This document shows, piece after piece, positions 54,386-63,943 of a stretch of DNA of 64,000 bases; position 1 is the stretch's first letter; each line of letters starts with the position of its first letter. The DNA comes from Candidatus Zixiibacteriota bacterium (lineage in GTDB: Bacteria; Zixibacteria; MSB-5A5; GN15; FEB-12). The stretch spans positions 93,798 through 157,797 of the forward strand of contig JAJRQO010000036.1 in NCBI GenBank assembly GCA_024280215.1, written 5' to 3'. The translations under genes and the position numbers were made by a program. Below the pieces are notes generated by a model. The model searched no databases. It saw only the letters and a program-made list of their open reading frames with translations, and was not told where the DNA came from.

Positions 54386-55753
54386 ATGGAAAACACATTA
54401 TCAAGACAGATGGCGAAATTCGCCATACAACTCAAGTATTCAGACTTACCCGAAAATGTCGTTCATGAAGTGAAGCGTTATCTCTACGACTCAGTCGGAT
54501 GCGCATTCGGTGGGTATCACACCAAAGATTTAAACATGATGCGTGACATTTACAAAGATATGGCTGGCAAAGGCGAGGCAACTGTTATTGGTTTCGGCGA
54601 CAAGATTCCAGCAGTCAATGCAACCCTTGTAAACTCACTCATGGTGCGTGCTTTGGATTTCAACGACATCTATTGGAAAGAAGATCCTTCGCATCCATCA
54701 GACATTATCCCAGCCGCTCTTGCCGTAGGTGAGATGGTCGGTTCGTCGATGGAAGAAGTCATCGTCGCCATAGTTCTCGCATACGAATTTGAACAACGGA
54801 TGTGCTTGTTTGCAACTCCTGGTGTTCGTGAACGCAAATGGCACCATGCAACACTTACACAGTTTGTCTCTCCAATCGTAGCAGGAAAACTTTTGGGTCT
54901 TACAGAAGACCAAATGGTTAACTCTATCGGTATCTCTGGTTGTCATAACCATACTATCGGTTGTCCAACCGCTGGTAAACTTACTATGATGAAAAACACC
55001 GTCGACCCAATGGCAGTACAGTCGGGTGTCTTCGCAGCACTTATGGCACAAAAAGGTTACTCAGGTACCGAAGCGGTTATTGAAGGTAAAGAAGGATTCA
55101 AAGATTGTTTTGGCGAAGGATGGGACGATGAAGCACTTGTCGGAAACCTCGGCAAAGATTTCAAAATTTTAGAATGCTCTATGAAAGCGTTCCCAACTGA
55201 AGCGTTGACACACACCCATATTTCTGCGGCACTCACGGTAATGAAAACAAACAACCTTACATACAAAGATGTCAAAGAAGTTTCGGTTACGACAATTGCA
55301 CGGGCTTGTGATATTTTGTTTGACAAGCACAAGTACCGTCCTGAATCACGCGAGACTGCTGACCATTCATTGCCGTATTGTATCGCATCGGCGATTGTTG
55401 ATGGACAGATTACAACTGATTCTTTCTCCGATGAAAAAATGAAAGACCCTGCGATATGGGAAACGATTGACAAAATCAAGGGTATCGCATCAGAAGAATT
55501 CGAAGCGATGTTCCCAGCCAAGCAACCATCTAAAGTTGTTATCGAAACAACCAAAGGTGATAAGTATGAAGCGTATCTTGAATATCCAAAAGGTGACCCA
55601 AGAGAACCTATGACACAGGATGATTTAGATGCCAAGTTTAATTCATTGACTGGAAAACTTCTTGGTGCGACACGTCAGGCAGAGTTGAAGGAAACAATTT
55701 TTGGTTGTGAAAAATTATCATGCCAAGACTTCATGGCAAAGTTGGTCGTGTAG
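54386..55753 (+). CDS. MmgE/PrpD family protein (2-methylcitrate dehydratase-like)
   Basis: 455 residues, full length for the family: an all-helical N-terminal domain (about 1-275), a lid-like alpha/beta domain and helical C-terminus. Landmarks include the LYDSVGCAFGG start, RALDFNDIYW, and KAFPTEALTHTHI. PrpD dehydrates 2-methylcitrate in propionate breakdown; other members act on cis-aconitate or iminodisuccinate. Neighbourhood with an aconitase-family enzyme fits a methylcitrate- or citrate-type hydration pair. No prpB or prpC in the window. AAGGA precedes the ATG. Confidence 0.85.
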   Translation: MENTLSRQMAKFAIQLKYSDLPENVVHEVKRYLYDSVGCAFGGYHTKDLNMMRDIYKDMAGKGEATVIGFGDKIPAVNATLVNSLMVRALDFNDIYWKEDPSHPSDIIPAALAVGEMVGSSMEEVIVAIVLAYEFEQRMCLFATPGVRERKWHHATLTQFVSPIVAGKLLGLTEDQMVNSIGISGCHNHTIGCPTAGKLTMMKNTVDPMAVQSGVFAALMAQKGYSGTEAVIEGKEGFKDCFGEGWDDEALVGNLGKDFKILECSMKAFPTEALTHTHISAALTVMKTNNLTYKDVKEVSVTTIARACDILFDKHKYRPESRETADHSLPYCIASAIVDGQITTDSFSDEKMKDPAIWETIDKIKGIASEEFEAMFPAKQPSKVVIETTKGDKYEAYLEYPKGDPREPMTQDDLDAKFNSLTGKLLGATRQAELKETIFGCEKLSCQDFMAKLVV

Positions 55754-55765
55754 GTAATAAATTAT

Positions 55766-55838
55766 GTAGGGTTCCCGAACCTAATTGTACCGATAGGGTA
55801 TTGCCCTGTCTTGAGGAACAGGCAAGCCTGTTCCCTAC
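55766..55838. repeat. GTAGG...CTAC palindrome cluster
   Basis: GTAGGGTTC-CC-GAACCTA at 55766 is followed by ATAGGG/GCCCTGT and GGAACAGGC-AA-GCCTGTTCC at 55815-55834 with CTAC. The last is the same palindrome as at 5769 and as the insertion site of the IS481 element. Confidence 0.75.
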
Positions 55839-55860
55839 AAAACCAAGTAGCCAGCATTGT

Positions 55861-55888
55861 AAGGGCGGTTTGAAAACCGCCCTTTTTT
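55861..55888 (+). terminator. Rho-independent terminator after the PrpD-family gene
   Basis: AAGGGCGGTTT pairs with AAACCGCCCTT, short loop TGA-A, followed by TTTT. Ends the homoaconitase/PrpD transcript. Confidence 0.85.
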
Positions 55889-56046
55889 ATTTAGAACAAA
55901 TTTTCTCCTCATTATAGAGACTATAGTAACCTACACTAACATACCATACAATTCTATCCATTATATTTTTATCACTATTGACATACGAGAATGAAGTATA
56001 TACTCTATTTTAAGAAGACAACGTTCTTAATCGAAAGGGTACAAAT

Positions 56047-57426
56047 ATGTCACAAAAAAATTCTTTTGCTTCTACAAATTCACCAACAAAAAATTTGTCT
56101 TTACTTATTTCAATTTGCTTCGTACTACTTTTATCTACTTCATTGTATGCCGCAGATGTATCAACGACTAAAACATACAGCTATGATGATTGGGAATCAC
56201 CAGAAGAATGCGGAGCTTGTCATATTGATATTTACCAACAATGGAAACAGTCGATGATGTCTGAATCGTTTACACATCACTGGGATGAAATCGAATACTT
56301 TAAGTTAGCCGTTCCCCATGCTGAAAAGGATGAAGTAGTAGCAGGGGTCAAAGCGGGATGTAACGGATGTCATTCCCCAATGGCATTTTTGACAGGCGAT
56401 ATTCCACCATCACGTCCATCAGAAAACACGCGTGCTAATGAAGGAGTCCATTGTGATTTCTGTCATACCATAACAGGGTTTGACGGCGATGTTCCTTTCA
56501 ACTTTAATTTTGTTATTGCTCCTGGTGACACCAAACAAGGACCAAGAGAAAACCCAGAAGACCCTCCGCACGGAACTATGAAATCTCAGTTTTTAGGCAC
56601 TGCTGAGTTTTGTGGTATCTGTCATAATGAAAAAGATCCGTATGGTATCTGGGTAAAATCAACTCATCTTGAATGGAAAGAAAGTGTTTATGCCGAGCAA
56701 GGTGTCGTTTGTCAGGATTGTCATATGACAAAAGCACAATCTGTTACTGTTGATGAGGGACAAATATATGACGATGCTCGACAGCATTTATTCCACGGTG
56801 CCCATGACGCTGGTAAAATTCGTGGGACTGTTGAACTTCGGATTCATCCTGACGCCAATTCAGTAACAGTAGGAGAACCTGTAAAATTTACGGTGGCTCT
56901 CTTTAATCAAAAAGCAGGACACAAGTTTCCTACTGGTTCTGTTGAAGATAGAATTTTATGGCTACATGTTGAAGCGAAAGATGCTTCGGGAAATGTTTAT
57001 CATCTGCCTGTTGACAAAAAAGGATTTGACGGAGAAGAATACACTATTGGTGCTGATGTTTTAGCATATCAGGATATGGCAATTGCTTTAGATGATCCAA
57101 ATTTTAAGGGTGTTCAAAGAGATGGTATCCCGATAGGTGATCGGATTTTCCGTATGGCATATTTTGATCCTCAAGGAAGAATGACAATTCAACAATGGAA
57201 CACGAAATCGCTTGGCGTTGATTATCGCATAGGACCTCGCGAAACAAAGCTTGAAACATTTTCTTTTGTTGTACCTGAAAACGCAGCAAAGGGAAAATTA
57301 GAAATTTCAGCAACACTCAATTACCAATTACTTGTAAAACCAGTCGCTGACTTTTTAGGAGTTCCTGAAGAAGAATCAAAAATATTTGAAGTAAACAATC
57401 ACTCTACATCGATTGAGATACTTTAG
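56047..57426 (+). CDS. Pentahaem cytochrome c with C-terminal beta domain
   Basis: 459 residues with a signal-like hydrophobic segment (about 17-35, ending LYAAD). Five CxxCH motifs follow (CGACH, CNGCH, CDFCH, CGICH, CQDCH) in residues about 50-230, with an opening ECGACHIDIYQQWKQS of the cytochrome c554/multihaem-reductase type. The C-terminal half (about 255-455) is beta-rich with HKFPTGSVEDR, a pattern I know from multihaem proteins with attached beta sandwiches. A periplasmic electron carrier or reductase of unknown substrate. Single gene between two terminators, possibly linked to the main cytochrome cluster. Confidence 0.85.
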   Translation: MSQKNSFASTNSPTKNLSLLISICFVLLLSTSLYAADVSTTKTYSYDDWESPEECGACHIDIYQQWKQSMMSESFTHHWDEIEYFKLAVPHAEKDEVVAGVKAGCNGCHSPMAFLTGDIPPSRPSENTRANEGVHCDFCHTITGFDGDVPFNFNFVIAPGDTKQGPRENPEDPPHGTMKSQFLGTAEFCGICHNEKDPYGIWVKSTHLEWKESVYAEQGVVCQDCHMTKAQSVTVDEGQIYDDARQHLFHGAHDAGKIRGTVELRIHPDANSVTVGEPVKFTVALFNQKAGHKFPTGSVEDRILWLHVEAKDASGNVYHLPVDKKGFDGEEYTIGADVLAYQDMAIALDDPNFKGVQRDGIPIGDRIFRMAYFDPQGRMTIQQWNTKSLGVDYRIGPRETKLETFSFVVPENAAKGKLEISATLNYQLLVKPVADFLGVPEEESKIFEVNNHSTSIEIL

Positions 57427-57447
57427 AACTGAAACAAATCATTTGTC

Positions 57448-57478
57448 AAAAGGCAGGTCTTCAAAAGACCTGCCTTTT
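57448..57478. terminator. Bidirectional terminator
   Basis: AAAAGGCAGGTCT pairs with AGACCTGCCTTTT around TCAAA, between convergent genes (pentahaem cytochrome, plus; methyltransferase, minus). The stem is related to the GCAGGTCTC palindromes near 51560. Confidence 0.85.
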
Positions 57479-57492
57479 TATAAGTTAATTTA

Positions 57493-58164
57493 TTATTCGC
57501 GGTAGAGTTTTAGACCGCCAGAGTTGTCGAGACCTTTGTCGTGTGCGTCGGATGGTTCGTCGAGTTTGCGAAGACACCATGTTGTCATCGCCCGAAGATT
57601 CTGTACGTTGGTTGTCTTAATCGGTTCAGTCAGTTCACCACCAAGTTGTTTGGTAAGCGATAGCAGTAGTTCTTCATCAACTAAATATCTATCAGATGTA
57701 TCGGGAAGATGATACCGTCTGCCGTCTATCAGTTCTACTTTATCCTCAATCCCAATAGTCGATGCAATTCGTACAAACATAAACCCGCCGACTTTAAGAA
57801 CACGCCATGACTCTTTGAGCCAATTTTTAAACTGGTCATCATCTTCGGCAAAATGTAAAACCGCCGATGAGATAATGGCATCAAACGAATTATCTTCAAA
57901 TGACAATTTATCTAAAGACTCTACTCGAAAATTATCTTCTGAGATTTTCGGATTAAGTTGTTTTGTTAAGAACTTACTATTTTTTATAAAAGTTGTCGAA
58001 TTGTCAATCCCATAAACATCATAGCCGTTACGCATAAAATAAATCAAGTTGCGACCATTGCCACATCCGAGGTCGAGAATTTTCATCCCCTTTTTAAAAG
58101 TCCCTTTTTGAATTTGGTCAAAAAGGTATATGTCGATTCCCCCGAAATATTCGTGTACGTCCAT
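57493..58164 (-). CDS. Class I SAM-dependent methyltransferase
   Basis: 223 residues. The SAM site ILDLGCGNGRN (about 29-39), VYGIDNS (motif post-I) and FDAIISSAVLHFAED (motif II) fit the Methyltransf_11/25 group. A substrate cannot be assigned. It begins near a possible operon with nothing upstream: mfd is on the same strand but ends 91 nt earlier. Confidence 0.82.
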   Translation of the reverse strand: MDVHEYFGGIDIYLFDQIQKGTFKKGMKILDLGCGNGRNLIYFMRNGYDVYGIDNSTTFIKNSKFLTKQLNPKISEDNFRVESLDKLSFEDNSFDAIISSAVLHFAEDDDQFKNWLKESWRVLKVGGFMFVRIASTIGIEDKVELIDGRRYHLPDTSDRYLVDEELLLSLTKQLGGELTEPIKTTNVQNLRAMTTWCLRKLDEPSDAHDKGLDNSGGLKLYRE

Positions 58165-58255
58165 TTGTAATTATTACCTATAATTATAAATATTCATTGT
58201 TCTATCAATATAAAAGAAATGACTCAACTCATATAATTGAAAAAATTATTTTATG

Positions 58256-61200
58256 CTATACTTTTCCTAAGATACCACGCAAATCGGAGAACCAACGGTT
58301 TTTCTCTGTCTTACTCATATCTATAATAATCTGAATGTTCCCAGTCAACGAAAATTCCATTGGACACTCGGTCGCTTTGCGAAGAGACTCGACTTCTTCA
58401 CGTCTGAGCATTCTTCCCTCTTCAAAAAAGAGGTTCACAATCCCTTTACGCATTTTCACTTTTTCAATTTCCAACATTGATGCAGAAATTTTTACCGCGG
58501 CACCATCAAACAGATCCGATGCAGATTGCGGGAGTTTTCCAAACCGATCTTCGACTTCATCGCGGATTTCTTCCACTTCCGAAAGTTTTCGACAATCTGC
58601 AATCCGACGATAGATGTCAACTTTTTGCTGACGGTTATTAACATAACCAGAATCTAAGACCATTTCAACATCGCATTCAAGTTTTGTCTCTGGTGGTTTT
58701 TCAATCTCGTCACCTTTGAGATTTGCTATCGCTTCTTCAAGCAATTTGTTATACATCTCAAAACCGATCTCTTCAATATAACCCGACTGTTTAGCACCAA
58801 GCACAGTTCCCGCTCCACGGATTTCTAAATCACGCATCGCAAGAGCGAATCCAGAACCTAAATCGGAATGAGCTTCGATTGCACGGAGACGTTTGATAGC
58901 ATCTTTTTGCATCAGCTTTGTCGAGGGTGTCAAAAGATAGGCGTAGGCTCGAAGTGATGAACGTCCCACCCGACCACGAAGTTGATAAAGCTGGGCAAGT
59001 CCAAAACGATCAGCACGGTTGATAATAATTGTATTGGCGGCTGGGATATCCAATCCTGATTCAATAATTGAGGTACACAACAAGACATTGTAGCGTTTAT
59101 CCATAAAGGCATGCATGACACCCTCAAGTGATTTTTCATGCATCTGTCCATGAGCAACAACAATCTCCGCTTGTGGAATATATTTTTTGAGATAGTTATA
59201 CATTGCATCGATTGTTTGCACCCTATTGTGTACAAAAAAGACCTGCCCACCTCGGTCAATCTCACGAAGAATAACTGTTGCAATCATACCAGGGTCAAAC
59301 TCAGCAATTTCTGTTATTATCGGAAGTCTGTCTTTGGGCGAAGTTGTTATCAGCGACATATCACGCACACCCATGAGTGACATTTGTAAAGTACGAGGTA
59401 TTGGTGTGGCAGTCATTGAGAGAGTGTCAACATTGGCTTTCAGTTTACGAAGTTTTTCTTTATGACGAACCCCAAAGCGATGCTCTTCATCAACAATAAG
59501 CAGTCCTAAATCTTTAAAGAAAATATCTTTGGAAAACAAACGATGGGTTCCGACAATCAAATCAACTTTGCCGACGGCTAAATCCTCGATAATTTTATCC
59601 TGCTCTTTTTTTGTACGGAAGCGTGAAAGCATCTCTACATTAACAGGGAAATCTGCATACCGTTCTTTGAAAGTTTCATAATGTTGTTGTGCTAATATTG
59701 TCGTCGGAACAAGCACCGCTGCCTGCTTGCCTTTATCAATAGCCTTGAATGCTGCTCGCACGGCGACCTCGGTTTTACCAAATCCAACATCACCACAGAT
59801 AAGTCGTTCCATTGAATTTTCCGATGCCATATCTGCTTTGACTTCCTGAATAGCCCGCAACTGGTCTTTGGTCTCTTCAAATGGAAAGGATGCCTCGAGT
59901 TGTCTAAGCCAAACCGTATCTTCGCCAAAAGCGTGACCGACCGACGCTTTTCGTTTGGCATACAACTGCACCAGATCTTCAGCCATCAGCTCGATAGCTT
60001 TTTTCGTTTTGGTCTTGAGCTTATCCCATCCTGGTCCACCAAGACGAGTCAGTACAGGGTCGGCATCTTTGCCCGCATATTTTGATACACGGTTGAATTC
60101 TTCGATCGGGACATACAACTTATCATCGTTATCATATTTTAAAAGCAGGCAATCACGATTGCGGTTATCAAGGTTAAGCGTTTCGAGTTTGAGATAGCGA
60201 GCAATGCCATGATCGGTATGCACCACAAAATCACCGGGGGTCAGATTGGTATAATCTGAAATAGCGACACCTTCTTTGTACTTTTTCTTTCTGACTCGAC
60301 GATGATGTCTGCTAAAAATCTGATGGTCTGTCAGCAAAGCAAACTGAGCATCATGCGAGATAAAACCACCCTTGAGGTCGGCAACTTCAATGACAGGTTC
60401 AAATGGGATGTTAGATTTTTCAGCAATCAGTTCTTTGAGTCTGTCGGCTTGATTTTGATTATCAGTCGCAATCATATAAGTCATATTTGTTTGTCGATAG
60501 TCGCTAATTGTTGTTCCAAGCAAATCAAGCCTTGCACCTAATGATGGGTGAGGAGTACATTTGAAATCTATAATATCTTTTTTGCCACCTTTAAATGGAA
60601 GCATGTCTATTTTTTTACGTGATACGAACTGTGACTCGATTGTTTCTTTAGTAAGATAATATTTGTCTGGTGTTGGGATACCTTGTATTCGTCCTTTGAA
60701 TCGTTCATACAATAACTTGGCTTCGTCGGTTATTTTATCCGATTCATTTTCAAGTGAACCTCTTCCCTCAAAAAAGAGAATGGCATCATCTGAGATATAA
60801 TCAAAGAGAGAACCTTGCTTGAGCCCAAACATTATAGAGAGCCATTCAAGTCCGGGAAGTTCGGGATCGTTGAGATAACGGTGACGGATAAAATCGGCAT
60901 CCTCAAATGATAATTTTTCTAAATGAGCCTCGACGGTATCTTCAGTGATAAGAATTTCACGTTTTGGGAGTATTGCCACCGAGTCAACTTTACTTATCGT
61001 GCGTTGCGAACGAACATCAAAATTACGAATAGTGTCGACCTCATCACCAAACAATTCGATACGCACAGGAGAATCTGAACCAGGGGTGAAGAAATCTATC
61101 AATCCACCACGTTGGGCAAAATCACCGACTTCTTCGACATTTGGTACACGCTTAAAACCTAACTCTATTAATTTGTGGACGAACTCATCTAAATCTATTT

Positions 61201-61675
61201 CGCTCCCAACTTGTAATGCCAATCGGTTGTTATCAAGGTTTTCTGTAGTTATAGTCGGTTCCATCACAGCCCGCATCGGAGCAACGATAAAGTCAACCGA
61301 ATTGTCCAGTAGTGCCGAGAGAGTTGAAATCCGCTGCCCCATGATTTCTCCCTGAGGAGCTCGAAAATCGTATGGAAGAATTTGTCGAGATGGATAGAAA
61401 GCTACTTTTTGGGTAGAATGGAGTTCAGAAAGGTCATCAAAGATGTCTCGTGCAGTTTCACCATTGGCTGTGATAATCAAAATCGGCTTTTTGGACTCAG
61501 CATGGAGGGATTTGAGTAAAAATGAGGGCGATGAGCCGTCTAAACCAGCTACCGAGACAGCATCTAACTCGTTGGAGTTTAATCTATTAACTAAATCTAT
61601 ACAAGATTGAGATTCTCGGAATTGGGCTAAGAGCTGATTTATAAGCCTTGTTTGTTGTATCGTTTTGGTAGTCAT
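58256..61675 (-). CDS. mfd: Transcription-repair coupling factor
   Basis: 1139 residues. A UvrB-homology module (about 30-340), a CarD-like RNA-polymerase interaction domain (about 480-550, PGDFVVHTDHGIARYLKLE), then a RecG-like helicase: Walker A GDVGFGKTEVA (about 643), DEEHRFG, SMTATPIPRTLQ and QLRGRVGRS, followed by the C-terminal TRCF domain. It removes stalled RNA polymerase and recruits UvrA to the lesion. Length is normal. Divergent from the histone-like gene, with 212 nt between. Confidence 0.96.
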   Translation of the reverse strand: MTTKTIQQTRLINQLLAQFRESQSCIDLVNRLNSNELDAVSVAGLDGSSPSFLLKSLHAESKKPILIITANGETARDIFDDLSELHSTQKVAFYPSRQILPYDFRAPQGEIMGQRISTLSALLDNSVDFIVAPMRAVMEPTITTENLDNNRLALQVGSEIDLDEFVHKLIELGFKRVPNVEEVGDFAQRGGLIDFFTPGSDSPVRIELFGDEVDTIRNFDVRSQRTISKVDSVAILPKREILITEDTVEAHLEKLSFEDADFIRHRYLNDPELPGLEWLSIMFGLKQGSLFDYISDDAILFFEGRGSLENESDKITDEAKLLYERFKGRIQGIPTPDKYYLTKETIESQFVSRKKIDMLPFKGGKKDIIDFKCTPHPSLGARLDLLGTTISDYRQTNMTYMIATDNQNQADRLKELIAEKSNIPFEPVIEVADLKGGFISHDAQFALLTDHQIFSRHHRRVRKKKYKEGVAISDYTNLTPGDFVVHTDHGIARYLKLETLNLDNRNRDCLLLKYDNDDKLYVPIEEFNRVSKYAGKDADPVLTRLGGPGWDKLKTKTKKAIELMAEDLVQLYAKRKASVGHAFGEDTVWLRQLEASFPFEETKDQLRAIQEVKADMASENSMERLICGDVGFGKTEVAVRAAFKAIDKGKQAAVLVPTTILAQQHYETFKERYADFPVNVEMLSRFRTKKEQDKIIEDLAVGKVDLIVGTHRLFSKDIFFKDLGLLIVDEEHRFGVRHKEKLRKLKANVDTLSMTATPIPRTLQMSLMGVRDMSLITTSPKDRLPIITEIAEFDPGMIATVILREIDRGGQVFFVHNRVQTIDAMYNYLKKYIPQAEIVVAHGQMHEKSLEGVMHAFMDKRYNVLLCTSIIESGLDIPAANTIIINRADRFGLAQLYQLRGRVGRSSLRAYAYLLTPSTKLMQKDAIKRLRAIEAHSDLGSGFALAMRDLEIRGAGTVLGAKQSGYIEEIGFEMYNKLLEEAIANLKGDEIEKPPETKLECDVEMVLDSGYVNNRQQKVDIYRRIADCRKLSEVEEIRDEVEDRFGKLPQSASDLFDGAAVKISASMLEIEKVKMRKGIVNLFFEEGRMLRREEVESLRKATECPMEFSLTGNIQIIIDMSKTEKNRWFSDLRGILGKV

Positions 61676-61887
61676 TATAAGCCTTTATATTGCAATACAG
61701 AAAAACCCCAAATCATTTGCAGACAGGGGATAAATTCTTATTTTGGTCAAATATAGGAAAAAAAGGCATAAAAACCACTCTTTTTCTGTTTTTTTAATTG
61801 CCAAAGGGGTTTAAGAGTAGTAAAATTACGCATCTTTAGTGAAATAGAAAATTAATTAACTCTTAGACAGATATGAAGGAGTCCAAC

Positions 61888-62058
61888 ATGTCAAGTTACA
61901 CAAAATTAATCGAAGTAGTAGAAGCAATCAAAGGTGACGTAGAAAAAGCTGAAGCAGGCAACAAAGCCGCAACAGGTCGTGTCAGAAAATCTATGCAAGA
62001 AATCAAAGCCGTTGCCCAAGACATTAGAAAAGAAATGCTTGAACTTCGTGACAAATAG
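61888..62058 (+). CDS. Histone H1-like DNA-binding protein
   Basis: 56 residues from MSSYTKLIE. A perfect AAGGAG six nt before this ATG decides the start; an in-frame ATG at 61873 lies before that site. The Lys/Ala-rich helical sequence with GNKAATGRVRKSMQEIKAVAQDIRKEM matches the short histone H1-like (Hc1-type) proteins of Bacteroidota, which have a GNKAAGTRVRKxMQxLKxLAQEIR core. It probably binds and compacts DNA. Own transcription unit: promoter region shared with mfd, terminator at 62092-62122. Confidence 0.85.
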   Translation: MSSYTKLIEVVEAIKGDVEKAEAGNKAATGRVRKSMQEIKAVAQDIRKEMLELRDK

Positions 62059-62091
62059 TCTTACCGATTTATAGGTATTAAAAATTTGTAA

Positions 62092-62122
62092 GGAGAGTGT
62101 GTTTTCACACTCTCCTTTTTTT
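62092..62122 (+). terminator. Rho-independent terminator of the H1-like gene
   Basis: GGAGAGTGTG pairs perfectly with CACACTCTCC around TTTT, followed by seven T residues. A strong terminator 34 nt after the stop codon, consistent with high expression. Confidence 0.92.
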
Positions 62123-62171
62123 GTGGGATAATGTGATTGATTAAAGAATCATATCTGTTTATATATATAGT

Positions 62172-63176
62172 ATGATTGAAAATAATGGACTTTCACGTGC
62201 TTTAAAAAATTATAAATATATAGATTTATTCGCAGGGATTGGTGGATTTCGTTACGCATTAGATTCTTTTGGAGCAAATTGTGTCTTTACATCAGAATGG
62301 GATAAAAATGCTCAGGAAGTATATAAAAATAATTTTGGAGAAATGCCAGAAGGGGATATAACTCAAATTGATGAAAAGAACATTCCCAAACATGATATCT
62401 TATGTGCTGGATTTCCTTGCCAAGCTTTTTCTATTTCTGGAAATAAAAAAGGATTTGAGGATACAAGAGGCACATTATTTTTTGATATAACAAGAATCGC
62501 AAGGTATCACAAACCAAAATTTCTTTTATTAGAGAATGTTCGTAATTTTGAAAATCATGACAATGGTAATACATTAAAGACTGTTTACAATGTACTCGAT
62601 TCTATGGGATATACAGTTTTTCACAAAGTTTTGAATGCAAGTTGCTTTGGTGTACCACAAAATAGAGAAAGAATCTTTATTTTAGCCTTTCTAAAAGAAA
62701 AAATTAACATTCAAAATTACGAATTTGTAAAACCGATAATGAAAAGCATAACGGTAAAAGACATTTTTCTTGATGAAGAGTTTGTTGACGAATTCTATAT
62801 TAATCGAAAAGATATTATAATAAATACTTCAAAAAAAATTGAACCTGACATTTTTGGAAACTATCCTTTAAAACCTATCCGTGTTGGTCAAGTCAACAAA
62901 GGAGGTCAGGGTGAAAGAATTTACCATGAGTGTGGTCATGCAATTACGCTTTCTGCGTACGGCGGTGGAGTAGGAGCAAAAACCGGCTTGTATGCAACAA
63001 ATGGAAGAGTACGGAAACTTGCACCAAGAGAATGTGCAAGACTAATGACTTTTCCAGAATCATTTAAAATGCATAATTCAAAATCTCAATGTTATAAACA
63101 ATTTGGTAATTCTGTTGTCATTGACGTTTTGCAACACATCTTAAATGATTTGATTATAAAGAAAGTATTAAATTGA
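62172..63176 (+). CDS. DNA (cytosine-5) methyltransferase, type II modification enzyme
   Basis: 334 residues. Ten-motif order of 5-methylcytosine enzymes: FAGIGGFR (I), GFPCQAFS with the catalytic Cys (IV, about 82), ENVRNF (VI), QNRERIF (VIII), a target-recognition part (about 195-260), then KQFGNSVV (X). Its stop overlaps the TTG start of the nuclease gene (TTGA). With it forms a restriction-modification pair; the target site cannot be read. Very A+T-rich and at the edge of a mobile element, so probably acquired. Confidence 0.92.
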   Translation: MIENNGLSRALKNYKYIDLFAGIGGFRYALDSFGANCVFTSEWDKNAQEVYKNNFGEMPEGDITQIDEKNIPKHDILCAGFPCQAFSISGNKKGFEDTRGTLFFDITRIARYHKPKFLLLENVRNFENHDNGNTLKTVYNVLDSMGYTVFHKVLNASCFGVPQNRERIFILAFLKEKINIQNYEFVKPIMKSITVKDIFLDEEFVDEFYINRKDIIINTSKKIEPDIFGNYPLKPIRVGQVNKGGQGERIYHECGHAITLSAYGGGVGAKTGLYATNGRVRKLAPRECARLMTFPESFKMHNSKSQCYKQFGNSVVIDVLQHILNDLIIKKVLN

Positions 63177-63871
63177 ATAAGAACAAATTAATTAAACTTG
63201 GTTCTAAAACCGCTAAGAACGGTTTCAAAAATGAGAAAGATATTTGTTCTAAATTCGAAAATTGGAAAAAAGATTCAGAAGCTATACTCTGGTTAACTAT
63301 AATGGGATATTCAGTTGATAGAATTTTAGATATCAAAGCTATAATTATTTCGAGAGAAAAAACTGATGTACAAGTCCAAATAAACATAGAAATGATAGAG
63401 GCTATATCTCGAGAAAATCTACAAGTGAAATTAGTTTCTACAAACTCTGGATTTAATCAAATAGATAAAAGATGGGTAGACAAGTATTCTGAGCTTTGGT
63501 CTATACCTAATGACATACAAACTCTATTAAAATATTTTACAGGTCAATTAAAGCCACGTATTGATAATTCAAGAGACAACAGAAGAATGTTTTTGGATGA
63601 GTTTCATAAGAAAGAACAACAGCTCATCATTGATTTCTTTTCTTCAAACAAACCACTTATTATAAATGATATTTTGAGAGGCAGAGGTCCAATGGCAGCA
63701 GAATGGATTTTAGTAGCTCAAAAAATTGCAACAGACGCGCGATGGATTTTACAACCAATGAATATCGCAATTAATCATTTTAGTTCGGGGAATGTTGAAA
63801 TATCTCCGCGTGGCAGTCTTAAGATTGGTCGAATCACAGTTCAGAGAAAAGGTGGTGACAGGAGCTTGTAA
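63173..63871 (+). CDS. Type II restriction endonuclease, possibly truncated
   Basis: 232 residues starting with TTG, overlapping the methyltransferase gene by 4 nt. The plan (SKTAKNGFKNEKDICSKF, KTDVQVQI, RENLQVKLVS, GFNQIDKRWVDKYSELW, NDILRGRGPMAAEWILVAQK, SPRGSLKIGRITVQRKGGD) matches a type II nuclease family that I recall paired with C5-methyltransferases. In that family, as I remember it, QRKGGD continues with GRxTANMLQFKxxP. Here it ends RSL, so perhaps 15-20 residues are missing. The predicted IS256-like transposase gene starts 72 nt further on, and insertion may have cut the end. Activity is uncertain. Confidence 0.75.
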   Translation: MNKNKLIKLGSKTAKNGFKNEKDICSKFENWKKDSEAILWLTIMGYSVDRILDIKAIIISREKTDVQVQINIEMIEAISRENLQVKLVSTNSGFNQIDKRWVDKYSELWSIPNDIQTLLKYFTGQLKPRIDNSRDNRRMFLDEFHKKEQQLIIDFFSSNKPLIINDILRGRGPMAAEWILVAQKIATDARWILQPMNIAINHFSSGNVEISPRGSLKIGRITVQRKGGDRSL

Positions 63872-63943
63872 GTAATTTTGTGTAAATGTAAATAATTACT
63901 TATACTTTGAAAGACACAAAGTATATTTACACAGGAGATATTT
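63872..63943. repeat. Inverted repeats before the terminal transposase gene
   Basis: TATACTTTG and CAAAGTATA flank AAAGACA; TAAGTAATT and AATTACTTA, and GTGTAAAT and ATTTACAC, nest around them (63879-63932). Probably the left end of an insertion sequence plus its promoter region. The true end cannot be fixed without the other terminus. Confidence 0.45.
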
